Shown here piece after piece: positions 45,087 to 56,123 of a stretch of DNA of 64,000 nt. Position 1 is the stretch's first letter; each line of letters starts with the position of its first letter. The notes beneath the pieces were generated by a model. The model did not search any database. It worked only from the letters and a program-made list of their open reading frames with translations, and had not been told where the DNA came from. The translations under genes and the position numbers were made by a program. Location: NCBI GenBank assembly GCA_021018815.1, contig JAITYX010000045.1, forward strand, positions 2,480,001 through 2,544,000. The letters run 5' to 3'. This DNA is from Talinum fruticosum (lineage: Eukaryota; Streptophyta; Magnoliopsida; Caryophyllales; Talinaceae).

Positions 45087-45126
45087 CGATTACGATTGCG
45101 ATTACGATTACGATTACGATTACGAT
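45087..45126. repeat. (ACGATT)n microsatellite
   Basis: Six to seven hexamer units, one with GCGATT. The same CGATT core recurs in the tandem repeat just upstream. Confidence 0.9.
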
Positions 45127-48029
45127 CACATTCATTCATGGATCGTCATAACGGTTAATGGGTCCTTTGCATGGCTAAATCAATTAAATTATGAAAAAGC
45201 TTATTTATAAGCGCAATGAATTGTAAACACCATCTCGTTAATCTGTAAAACTTTTACTTTTAGTATAAATGTAAAGGTAATAACGTACCTCGGCGTGCCG
45301 AACACCTTAATTGCTTATTGTTTCTACAACACAATTTCAATTCGATTTCTGTTTCCAAAACGAATTTCCAAAACGAATCTACTTTTGTAGATTACTAGTC
45401 TTTTAACAATATTTATATGCATTTACGATCACCAAACTTTTACTTTTCCCGTACCTATCCATATTGTTTCCTTTTGATCTCGATATTCATACATTTCCCG
45501 AAATAAGCTATTGATGATATAGTTTGAATTTGTATATAACAATTGATGAGTTTAATTCCCCATTCTTTTAATATAACTCAAGTTTGACCTTTTGCTTCTA
45601 TCACCTCTAGTCTCGTGTTTAATGTAGCCTAACCTTACTTATACCACTCGTTTCATCTAGTATGCCCAAATGTTCTCTTATCTATAACCCAAATATACTT
45701 TCTACTTAAGGTGTTGGTATGGTTTTCCAATTCTCTAAAAATTTTGGCAGAGTTTCGTTTAAAACATGGCCTAGCCATTAGGCTAAAAGCCCTAAAAACC
45801 CGCATAAAATCCACAATATAACTCAACGAGCCACACGCTCGGAGTACACAACTCAACGGTCACACGCCGGAGTATATCTACCATCACAATAACCAAGTTT
45901 CAAACCAAGTATACAACCCAAGTTACAATCTCGTGAATATTCTCATTTTCTTGTGCTCATGCACTTTTCGATTTTTGATCACGACATATATATTCATAGC
46001 TAAGGCTCCGGTTAAGCAATTTAATCATAGAAATCCCGATTTTCGGGAGATGGATCCATACAATTAATTCCTTTATGAGTATTACCAATAATCGGTTAAT
46101 GATTTAGTGCGTCGTGGATAAATAGTGAAACTCATTAACATGTTAACATTTAGATATTTTGGAAAGTACAAATAGTAACGTACCTTTTAATGCGTTTTCA
46201 CTTCCTATACAAGCTTCCCGATTACCATGTTTGTGACCTGTTCGTGTTTAGAGCAAGACTATTATAAGTCATATTCGTTTAATAAATTATTAATATTACC
46301 TATATACTTTGTGCTGTATTCTTTGAACTCTTGTTATTTAAGTTAACTGTTTTCCTTGTCACTCTTAAAGACTTTCATGTCTGTTTATCTCCTTAGTTAT
46401 TCATTAAAGAATCCCCTCAGCAACTTAATACTTTTCGATAAGTTCTATGACCAAATAATCAAGCGAATTTCTTATTTTCCTTTCATTGTGCTTGGCCATG
46501 GAATTTTACATCCCCAAACTTCACAATTCCATTAATTAACCTATAATATCGATACCTCTTACTCAATCATTTCGGCTTAAATATGTCCTAAAATTGATTT
46601 TTATACACTCATATATCACGAGGTTATCTAACAACATTATTTACTCTATACAAGCTTTATGTTGCAACCCAAATTAATTTCCCCAACCTTTAATCTTATC
46701 CAACTAACAAAAACGTTTTAGAGAACAATCTAAGTAATTCAATTACTCTTCCTCTCAAATTCAAGCATGACTTGCCTAATTTACAACTACATACTCCTCA
46801 AATTAATTTTAATAAAGCACATAATTACTTAGTTAAATTCCACAAAAATCCCCCACCAATTCCAATCACACTCTCAAATATAGTTTCGTCCATTTTTTTC
46901 CAGGATTAACATAACCAAATTTTGACTCAATGAACTCCACGTAACAAAATAAACCAAATTTTGACTCAATCAACTCCACGTAACAAAATAATCTATTCAT
47001 ACCCAATAAAATCGAGAGGAGTTTATTCACCAATATGAGCATACCCATATAAATTTTCAATTTCATATCAATGCACAATAAACCCTAAGTCCAATTTCAA
47101 TTGCTCCAAATGTTCTTCCAATTCCACCACAAATCAATTCAAAACTCAATTACAACTTGAATAAAAACAACTACTTATCTAATTATTCAGGTACTACGTA
47201 AATTTAGGTCGAATTTACTTAGAAATCGAGGGTTAGAGAGATACCTCAAAAGGGATTTGAGGTGGAATTTGGTGTTGGAAATTCGGTGGTGGAGATTGGG
47301 TGGCTCGGGTGCGGCGTGAGGCACCGGTTGACGGCGTCGGCAGCGACGACGGCCAAGAAATGGCGGCGGTAGCTGGTCCGAGCGGCGGCGATAGCAGGGC
47401 GGTTCTGCCCTTGTTCGTGGGAGACAGAGCGAAAAGAAGGAGGCTAGAAGCGTTGGAGCGGCAAGGGTGGTAGCCGGGGAGCCGGTGGCTGTTGGCCGTT
47501 GGCGGTTGCGAGTCCGGCCGATGACCGGTCGGTGGCCGGCGACAGAGCAAGCAGCAGCGGCGAGAGGGAGAAGAGAGGAAGGAGAGGTGAGAGAGATGGA
47601 TGATGGAATGTGTTAGGCTTGCCTTCTAGAGTTCCTACCGACTCCCGATACTTCTAGCAACTCTCCCCATTTTTTTTCCTTTTACAATTAATTTGACCAC
47701 ATACTTAAATGTTTACTCACACATTTGGCTAAATTTTTTTTTTTTTGTGATAATAATTTATACATTATTTTATTTTTGCTTATTATTTTTAAATTATTCG
47801 AATTCGAATGAAATTATTCAAACAGATATACATTTCGTGGTATAAACGTAAATTTGTATGAATTACCCATTATTATTTACAATTATTAAATTATTTGCAC
47901 CTTTTGTTTCGATTTCGTATTGTGCGCGATTCACTCGCTCTTAAACAATACTAAGACGATAAAATGCAGATTTAAAATAATTAATTACGATTAAGTTTCT
48001 GGGTGTTACATAACCTGTAACAACTCTGT

Positions 48030-48032
<3 letters not shown>

Positions 48033-48071
<39 letters not shown>
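48033..48071. repeat. (TA)n microsatellite
   Basis: About 19 TA units, 17 bp inside the LTR start. Confidence 0.97.
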
Positions 48072-48073
<2 letters not shown>

Positions 48074-48550
48074 ATGTTGTTTAAAGTGCAGGAACCGGAT
48101 GATGGCAACGATAACGCACGATCATATTATATGAATTTTAATGACTCGGAAGATAACTACCATTTATCATGCTATAAATTAAATTTTATCAAGCAACTAA
48201 TGGCCTTAGTCAAATATGTTTAGATTAATTATTCAAGATATCAACATTTTCATATAGCTAATTTATTATGATTTCAAAAATTCTTATACAAATAAAATTG
48301 ATATGAGTTTTGTGGCAAACTTAATATTATAAAAAATAACATAATAATAATAATGATAATAATAATTCCTAGATTAAGACAAGCTTAATAGAGAAGTATA
48401 TGATGAGCATGAGGAGTTGGATTTAGATAAGAATTAGGATAGAGATAAAGGATGGGATTAAGATTGGGTTGGAATGAAGAGATAAGCTTGCAAAAGAATT
48501 GGGCTCGGAAAATTGAGATAGGATTTGGCCCATAAGAAGGATAAGGGAGA

Positions 48551-48559
48551 TATATAAGG
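48551..48559 (+). promoter_or_regulatory. TATA box of the 48016-50821 LTR
   Basis: GATATATAAGGCC about 50 bp before a long CT run. Confidence 0.6.
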
Positions 48560-48606
48560 CCACATGAGTTAACCTAATCTAATAACTTCATTTGAGAAAG
48601 CTCCCA

Positions 48607-48610
<4 letters not shown>

Positions 48611-48663
<53 letters not shown>
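48611..48663. repeat. (CT)n microsatellite
   Basis: About 26 CT units at the expected start-site region of the LTR. Confidence 0.97.
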
Positions 48664-48668
<5 letters not shown>

Positions 48669-50826
48669 CCACACCATCCCCCTATTCACCTGTCACCACC
48701 GCTACCGCCTATCTCCACCACCAATCGCCACCACCATCAACACCACCGATCGCCACCACCATCAACACAACCGATCACCGCCAGCTATCCCGTCAAACGC
48801 CAATCGCCACCAACCAAACCGTACCCCCTTTTTTACTTCCTCCCGCCGATTTTTTCGCGGTCGCCTACTTTCGGCCATTGCCATCTACCACCACCAGCTC
48901 CTGTCTCGGCCGTCGTCTAATCATCGCCCCGATTACCAGGCCCCGGCGTGCCTCGGTCCCTACTTCGGTTTTGCGCCTATTTTGCCTCTAGCTGTCCTTG
49001 CCCTCGAGCCCTGTCTCGGCCTCAGCCGCCCTTTATCGGTCACCGGCGCCATTCACTACCACCGACGAATGCTTCAACTACTGGTTGTCCGCTCCGCTTC
49101 GGTCATCCTCCGATCTTCAATCCTCCAACCCTCAATCACCACCCTCAATCATCACAGAAACCCCTCATAAATTAACCTCCTCCATCTTATTACTTAGGGT
49201 AAAATTTTCAGATTAAGTTCTTGTTAATTTAAGTATTTAGGTTGTAATCAGTATGCTTTTCTTGTATTATGTAAAGGAAATTAGAGATTAAAGTTTGATG
49301 ATATTATGTGGTGTGTAATTGATTCATGAAGTGAGGAAAAATCTTTGTGACATTTAATATATGTTGGATATACTCGAAATTAAAGGAAAATTATGGAAAA
49401 ATCTCTGTATAAAGGGCATTCATGAGTAACTTTAGTTAGGAACTACTTTGTGTTAATTTAGTTGGTCATTTGACTTAATGATGAGATTAGGGGAAAAATT
49501 GAGAATGATTTAAAATACCGAGAGGTATGGGAAAATTGAAGTGATCCGAGAATATTATGCCAGGAAATTAGCATCTTCTGGGAAATTAATTATGCCATTG
49601 TAAAACAAAATAGGTTAGAAAATAAGTACATAAAGGAATAAATAAAGATATATACGTAATAAACTCGAATAGTGGCAATACTTAAAAGTATAAACCTTTC
49701 CTTGGTTTTAAAGCAAATATTATTAATACTATTTATTAATAGATTCTTTGTAGAGAAAAAGGAGATAAGTATTTGGTGTTACTATATGTATATTTACGTA
49801 GGCATTTTATAAAATAAGATCAATAAATCTTATAGGTTAGAGATAACCTTAGTATTATTTAGTAGAAAACTGACTTTGTTAATCTTCATTTTCAAGTATC
49901 TTTGAAATGATTTAATAAATAAGAAATAAAAATTCAGTTTATTAATAAAACTTTTATATCTCTACTTAAGGTCATCGAGCGTCGTGCGTTCATCCGGATT
50001 CTCGCCCAAAAAGGAAAAAGAACATCAGCACAAGGTACGTTCATTGATTGTGCCCTTCAATGTTTTATTTACAAATCAAGGCCGGATATGGTCGACATCA
50101 ACAACAACAAAGAATCATTTGCAAATAATATTTGTCATCATTAATATGGACCCGCCCATAAAGTGTCATTATTTGGTACGCCTCAATATCCAGGTTGGTC
50201 ACACCGTACATGTTAGCGGCCTTAAACCGGACTATCCAATCAGTCTAGGTGTGTGCACATGCGTTTAGGGAAACCCGATGATCGTAAGGGATCCATTCGG
50301 ATAATAAACGAGCAACTATTTTAAATTATGCTCTCCCCTCATTTACAAATGAATTGAAATGCATGCGCTCAATTCAACTATTTTAACTTGTCTTTTACGG
50401 AATGATAGTGGGCGTTTTGAGTTTCGACTCACATTTCCAAAATATTTTCCCTATTTTGTTTTAGGTAAGAATAATGAAGATGGCAGGTTGTAGAAGAGTT
50501 TTGTCTAAGACTTAGAGGCTCGGCCAGCGAGTGACAACCTTTTGGATAATAGTGAACAAGTCTGCATTGTTTAAAGTTAGCGAATATTGGGTTACCATGT
50601 ACTTTTGTTCCGCTTTGTACATATTATAGCTTCCTTTTGTTGTTCACTTGTTAAGATAATGTAATCTATGTTGAATGGTTTAGTATCCGACTCACAATAG
50701 TCTTGCCCTTTCCGCTGGTAAAGGCGGCCGTAACGACTCCTAACTCTTTTTCCACTGCGCTAATCATCGGCTAGCGGCTTATTTAGTCTAACACCGGTGA
50801 TTACGAGGTTAGGGCGTTACATAACC

Positions 50827-51303
50827 GGAGTCAATCATAGGCGTCATATAGCAATAGGCGTCGCCCATAGCCGGCATTGGTTTCGATGAGCCTAGCCAAC
50901 GATTCTTGCAGGTCGTCCAAGCAAGTGGGCTCCTAAGGCCCATAGTTTCAGCTTTGTCCAGTTTTTCTTTTTAGTCTTATTTTAATGAATTATTTAGGTA
51001 AAATATCGAACTTTCGTAGATCTAGTATAGCAAAATTATTTAGCCAAGCTTCGGATAAAGAAAACGATCAAGCTTCGAGCAATTACCGAGATTCGGGATT
51101 CTCGATCATGCCAAGCTCATGACTTCTCTAGCCGAATTTTATAACGCATATCGCGATCAACTCAAGGCCCACTTCATTGGAGTTCAGGTCAAGAACCAAC
51201 CAATTCCGGACATCTTAAATTATCGTCATTCGAAGCAACGCAAAATAAATGAGATAAGTACCCTTTAGTGTCTACTTTAACCCTTCATCTTTCAAACTCG
51301 ATC
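50827..51303 (+). other. 3' untranslated region of the Tat host element
   Basis: Sequence between the last solo LTR and the polypurine tract. No gene seen; it leads directly into the 3' LTR. Confidence 0.55.
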
Positions 51304-51318
51304 GAAGTGGGGGCTAAC
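51304..51318 (+). other. Polypurine tract of the Tat host element
   Basis: GAAGTGGGGGCTAAC immediately before the LTR start TGTAGACACC. Confidence 0.8.
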
Positions 51319-52437
51319 TGTAGACACCAAATAATGTGTCTTCCTTATCTTTTTATTTTGAGTTCTTTATTTTTGTTGGCCCAGTGATGAAATCCTAGTC
51401 TCGTGTGTGAACTCGATCATGACCGAGTGAAATCAACATGATGTAAACCAAGAAAACACAAAAACCCATTAGCACCACAAAATCAGCCTTTTCTACTTGG
51501 GTTGGCCCACCATTTCCTTCACCTTAACCAAGCTAGGTTTGGACTTCCAACCAAGATCCGAACCAGTGTCGATTTGGAAGCGCTTGCATTAAATATAGAG
51601 TTTTATTCTCCTTCGACGATCGTATAGCCAGCGCCGGTTTTAGGACTCGTAAACGACATCATTTTGGCCATGCGAATATTCAGCTTTTTACAATATCTAA
51701 ATATGGTATTTTTGGGCCTCTGTTCAAGCTAAACCCAACAACTGGGAAGCTTTAGGGCTTCATTTTGACCTAATTTTTCTTATATATAGGGGCTTCCCCG
51801 CCTTTATGTTTGTTGCATCATTTCTAGCTGGAGAAACCCCCTAAGTTGAAAATCTCTCCCTCTCATTCTCTCCCACACTCTCTACTCTCTATCTCTCATT
51901 AACATCACTCATTTCCGCGTTTCTCAACCCACACAAAAGGCCTTCTTTGCACTTCATTTGAGCTCGTTGTCCTACTATTAGGGTTGAGGATGACCGGGTA
52001 TCCGGTCCAATTTTCGGAACCGGTCCCGGTCCTGGTTGGAACCGGGTCCAAGAAATGGGAACGGTCCCGGTCCCGTTCGACCGATTCCAAATTTTTAGAA
52101 CCGATACTCGGAACCGGTCGGGGACCGGTTCCGTAACCGGTACACGGTGGACATATTCTGTCCTAATTTTTTTATTTTTTATTTTTAGATGAAATATTCT
52201 GTCCCAATTTACTTGAATTGAAGGTTTCAGTGTTCCAATCCAACAACTTGAAGAGTCAACCGAGAAGGAAACTGGAAACAGAGAGAGAGAGAGGCAACAT
52301 AGCGAGAGATCGAGAAATGGGGGAGAATCTTACCATCGCTAGCATGAAAACAGCGAGAGCGATGAGAGTGGTGGCGATGAGATAGGTAGTGGATGACTAC
52401 AAGAGCGAGAGGGAGGCGATGAGAGAGAAATGAAAGC

Positions 52438-52474
<37 letters not shown>

Positions 52475-52477
52475 TGG

Positions 52478-53935
52478 TGTAACAACCCGACCCTAAATCA
52501 CATTATTTATCTTATTAATTACAAGATTTATATAATTGAGCGCGTGCACTTCAATTCGATATTTCACATTTAAATTACTTTTATATACGTGTTATGCAGC
52601 TCGAGCGACGAAGTGGCCCTAATAAAAATCTCATAATAAGATTATAATTTGTGAACATCATTATTAAAATAAAATTAACAAGTACCAAAAAACAAAAAAA
52701 ATAAAGAATTAAGAAAATTGAAAATAAAAAATAAAATTTTCAGATTTTTTTAAGAAAAATCCAGAATGGATTTATCCGGAATTTGAAAAAAAATTTTTAA
52801 AAAATTTGCAGATGAAACAATCGGGCAAAGGCTTCAATTCAGTCTTCATCTCCCTCATTCTCACGCTTCCCCTGCCTTCCTCTCGCCTCTCCCCTGCCTC
52901 TCCATGCCCTCCCCTTGGTCGGGCCGGTTCGGCGACCGGCTGCCGCCAACGCCGGGCGAAGCCGTCGTGAGCACCGGCCTCCCTCTCTCCCTCTCTCTCG
53001 CTAGCGTTCTCTCTCTCCCTCGCGTGCTCTGTTTCCCTCTTCCGCCTCCATCTCGCTACTCGGTCTCGGCCACCAAGTACCACCAACGCCAGAGCCAGCA
53101 GCCGGCGCCGGCGTCGTCGGGAAGACGCCCGGCGTCTCTCTTCCACCTCCGCCTCTGTCTCTCGGTCGCGCTCTCGCTCTCGCTCTCTTTCCGCGTGGCC
53201 CTGTCCCTCGCTTCCTGCGGCCACTCGGCGGCCAACCGCCGCAGCCCCGACGCCGAGGCTCGTCGTCGGCCACTCCCAGCCAGTCGCCATAGCGCAGCCG
53301 CACACTCAATCCCCTCCTTCCTCTCCTTGACTCCTCTTCCGTGAATTCGAAGGTAAAACCCTAAACCCTAAATTATCAAGTTCATTGTTTATTTGAGCAA
53401 TTGTAATTGTAAATTGAAGTATATGATTAAAAATACGTTTGTGAAGTGAATTTAAAGATTAATTTGGGAGAATCCGAATTGGTGTGAATGATCGAGTTGT
53501 GTTATTTTGATGGATTGGTTGTGTATGAAGGAGAACGAACGTGATTCTCTTGGAGAGATTATGAATTTGTGAATGAGTTTGGGAGGTGTTTATTATAGAA
53601 TTGGGTAAATTGATGGACTTGTTATATGTTGGAAATGGTTATATTGAGCAAACGAATGGGAATGTGTATGTAGAGATTGAAATTAAGCAATGTGTAAGTG
53701 TAGAAGTGCGAGAAAATAGTTCAAGCATTAAGTTTGCCTAATTGTAATTGTCAATGTGAATTTTATTGTGAGAATAATGCACATGACCTTAAATTGGGAT
53801 ATGTATGAATCTTGAGCGATTCGGTAAATTGTGAAAGCTTCATATGGAAAGACATGTGGTGGATTAATTAATTACTTAACTAGGGGTTTGAATGCAATGA
53901 AGGGAGAGAGAATAAACTAGGAATAAGTGTTCAAT

Positions 53936-53982
<47 letters not shown>

Positions 53983-55230
53983 CATTTTCAATCCAAGTCA
54001 ACTAACGAATTGAATTACATCAAAATCATTGACTATCTAATTAGCCTAATCAACTTCTTTAATTAGTATGCATTGTGTTCAATATTTGAAACGGAATTAA
54101 TGTAGTGAAATTATGTAAGAAAACGTAGTTTAACCGATTACATAATAAATATAGAAAATAAGATAAATTATCAACGCTTATACAAATTCAATTATCGAAA
54201 CTCAAGAGAAACATTATTAACAACAAAATCTATCGAAACAGAAATGAGGCCACTTCGTTGCTCGAGCAATTGCTGACTCAAATTTCTATAAAAGGGGAGA
54301 AACAAATATTCTCGGTTCGAGTACGTTCATTGCCTCGTACCTTTCGAAAACTCACATGTTTCATCAAATCTCAACATTTCTTATATATATAACTAATAAT
54401 GAATCATTTGTAAATCAAGTTTTGCCACCTAAGCAAGTGGTCCCCGCCCAATTATCAATTATCGGGGCTTATGCCCATCAATTATCAATAATCGGGGCTT
54501 ATGCCCAACCCGCGCGGCTTCAACTCGGGTTCTCGGTCGGCCCGGGAGGTGTGCACCTTACTAAGATCGTATCAATTATCAAGGGGTTCCACTTTCGGAA
54601 AATAACCAAGCAAGCAAGTTTTACTTATATTCTCTCCCCCGATTTCAAACTAAAATGAATTGAAATGCGCGCGCTCAATTAAAATATTTTGTAAAGTTGT
54701 TTTACGATGCAGGAATATTCGTATCGAGTTTCGATTCATTTTTCGAAATATTTCACTGTTTTTGTTTTTAGGGAAAGCATATGTGGACAGCTCATTGCCT
54801 AGGAGGTCCGACGCAAGCAAAACTTAGTCTGTACAAATTGTTATCACCACTCGGTGATGGATCTAGAAGCTCACAGTGATTTTCCTTCACATCGGGTTTT
54901 TGGGTTTGCCTGTGGAAGGTATTACATATGGCATATTTTCGGATAACCCATTACGAGGGCTCGTATACTATATAAAATGTCTCGAAATGTATGTTGGGAG
55001 TTGGTTTAATCATGTGGTATAGTTTAACTCTTTGGGACACAAATATTTACTCCTATCGGGATTTGTATAAGCGTAAGTGATTGAAGCAAGTCTTCTTATA
55101 TGCATTCTATTTTAGCTTGGTCCTATTCCTAGGACGGCGGTAACGCCTTCGGTCGTTAACTTCAGTTGCGACCATACTACATACTCTCTAATTAGGAGAT
55201 TATTACGTAATGGTGATTGGGGGCGTTACA
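52478..55230 (+). mobile_element. Solo LTR inside the hAT element
   Basis: Starts TGTAACAACCCGACCC and ends GGGGGCGTTACA, 2753 bp, flanked by perfect GGTGG (52473-52477 and 55231-55235). It has a GC-rich leader (52860-53345), the AAGGTAAAACCCTAAACCC junction, a TA microsatellite (53939-53979) and the same 3' end style as the other plus-strand solo LTRs. Open frames of over 100 codons on both strands in the GC-rich part are compositional. No gag or pol. Confidence 0.9.
53939..53979. repeat. (TA)n microsatellite
   Basis: About 20 TA units in the 3' half of the solo LTR. Confidence 0.97.
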
Positions 55231-56123
55231 GGTGGGTATGAGTGAGAGAGAGGTGCTCAATGAGAGGAAGCGAGAGGGTTGGATGACTATAAGAACGGAG
55301 GGAGGCGATGAGAGAGCGATGAAGGCCCGAGAGAGAGAGAGAGAGAGCGAGGGAGGCGTTGAGGGAGAAGGAGCGGAGGGTTGTCCGAGTGAGAGAGGGA
55401 GAGCACCGAGCGAGTGCCTAGGGTTTGTAAACTTTGCATTATATATTAATAGACCTTTTTTTTTAATGAAAAGGGGACCGGGGACCGTGTAATGGGACCA
55501 GGACCGGTTCCACAATGGTCTGGACCTAGAACCGGACCCGGTTACAACCGGGTCCTAATTTTGGAACCGGTCCCGGTCCCGATTCAACAGAGTTTCATAT
55601 CCGGACCCGCCGGGTCCAAACCAATTCCTGGACCGGGACCGGGTACCCAGCTTTTTGCTCATCCCTACCTGCTATTATGCTCGCCAAAATTTGTTTGTTA
55701 TTCAAGATCGGTAGGTGGGAGAAACCGAGGGCACCATATTCATTTTCCAAGCTTGCATTTAACATTTTTTTAATTTCAATTATTTATTGCTTTCCGTATT
55801 GTGGTTTTGAAGATTTAATCACATTTAATTCCTCCCCGTCCGATGTAATTTTTTATTTATTTTCCGCTTTCTTTACCGCTTTGTTTATTGATTTATTAAT
55901 TGCTTATTTATTGCTTTCTAAGCATGTTGGGTGCTTTTATTCTTCCTATTGCATATTGGTTGCCCGATTGATTAAAAACAACTTAAACTCATCTTTATTA
56001 TTGGTAAAGGTTGTCTCGTTAATGAGCGAGAATGGAGAATATCCCTCTTTATGTCGTAACTTCGCCCCGAACATCGGATAGAGTCTCTTTCAAAACCTTT
56101 TCTAAGCTTAGTTTTACCATACT

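Larger units (their letters stand above)
44268..48010 (-). mobile_element. Solo LTR, minus strand, first of an abutting pair
   Basis: Starts (T)CGTGACGCCCC on the plus strand and ends TTCTGGGTGTTACA, flanked by TAACC at 44263-44267 and 48011-48015. On the minus strand it runs from TGTAACACCCAG, has a GC-rich leader at 47600-47240 and then GAG|GTATCTC. At 3.7 kb it is longer than its relatives; the 45705-45920 block, shared with 34730-34920, lies unexpectedly deep in it, so an insertion or a composite is possible. No coding interior. Confidence 0.75.
48016..50821 (+). mobile_element. Solo LTR, plus strand, second of an abutting pair
   Basis: Starts TGTAACAACTCTG and ends GGGCGTTACA, flanked by TAACC at 48011-48015 and 50822-50826, 2806 bp. 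It contains a TA microsatellite (48033-48071), TATA motif (48551), CT microsatellite (48611-48663), C-rich leader (48664-49190) and the AT-rich 3' part shared with 20702-25982 (for example CAATGTTTTATTTACAAATC). No internal coding. Confidence 0.88.
51979..55667. mobile_element. Non-autonomous hAT element hosting a solo LTR
   Basis: Ends are TAGGGTTGAGGATGACCGGG and, reverse complemented, TAGGGATGAGCAAAAAGCTG, with GGAACCGGTCCCGGTCC subterminal repeats at both ends. The 8 bp flanks CCTACTAT (51971-51978) and CCTGCTAT (55668-55675) differ by one base. With the solo LTR removed it is about 0.93 kb and GA-rich inside, with a CGAGAG microsatellite. No transposase; the frame at 55217-55492 is a GA-repeat translation. 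It fits the Ac-like hAT superfamily. Confidence 0.87.
12238..56123 (+). mobile_element. Large plus-strand Tat-lineage host element, heavily interrupted (inferred)
   Basis: I infer one element from pieces in consistent order and orientation: truncated 5' LTR (12238-13059), primer site (13062), leader repeats, gag (15784), RNase H (16736), integrase C-terminus (33715), antisense mobile-domain sequence (about 34.3-44.0 kb), purine tract (51304) and 3' LTR (from 51319, itself cut at 56124). The LTR pieces at 12238-13059 and 55668-56123 share blocks (for example TAAGCATGTTGG and ATTGGTTGCC) that the 17238-19458 LTR lacks, which argues for pairing them. Protease, reverse transcriptase and most of integrase are missing. 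Confidence in the individual pieces is higher than in the single-element reading. Confidence 0.55.
51319..56123 (+). repeat. 3' LTR of the Tat host element, interrupted twice
   Basis: Starts TGTAGACACCAAATAATG, has a TATA-like TCTTATATATAGG near 51778, is split by a hAT element (51979-55667) and resumes at 55668. It follows other Tat LTRs up to the TTTTACCATACT block and is cut at 56123 by a minus-strand Sirevirus, so its end is outside the window. It resembles the 12238-13059 LTR remnant more than 17238-19458. Confidence 0.78.

Noticed and set aside
44897..45139. NRNRNR-rich minus-strand peptide
   Set aside because: Product of the (ACGATT)n and 30 bp repeats.
52772..53345. Overlapping open frames of 100-177 codons on both strands
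   Set aside because: They lie in a GC- and CT-rich LTR leader; the peptides are arginine/serine/leucine-rich low complexity on both strands with no domain, and sister LTRs do not keep the frames.
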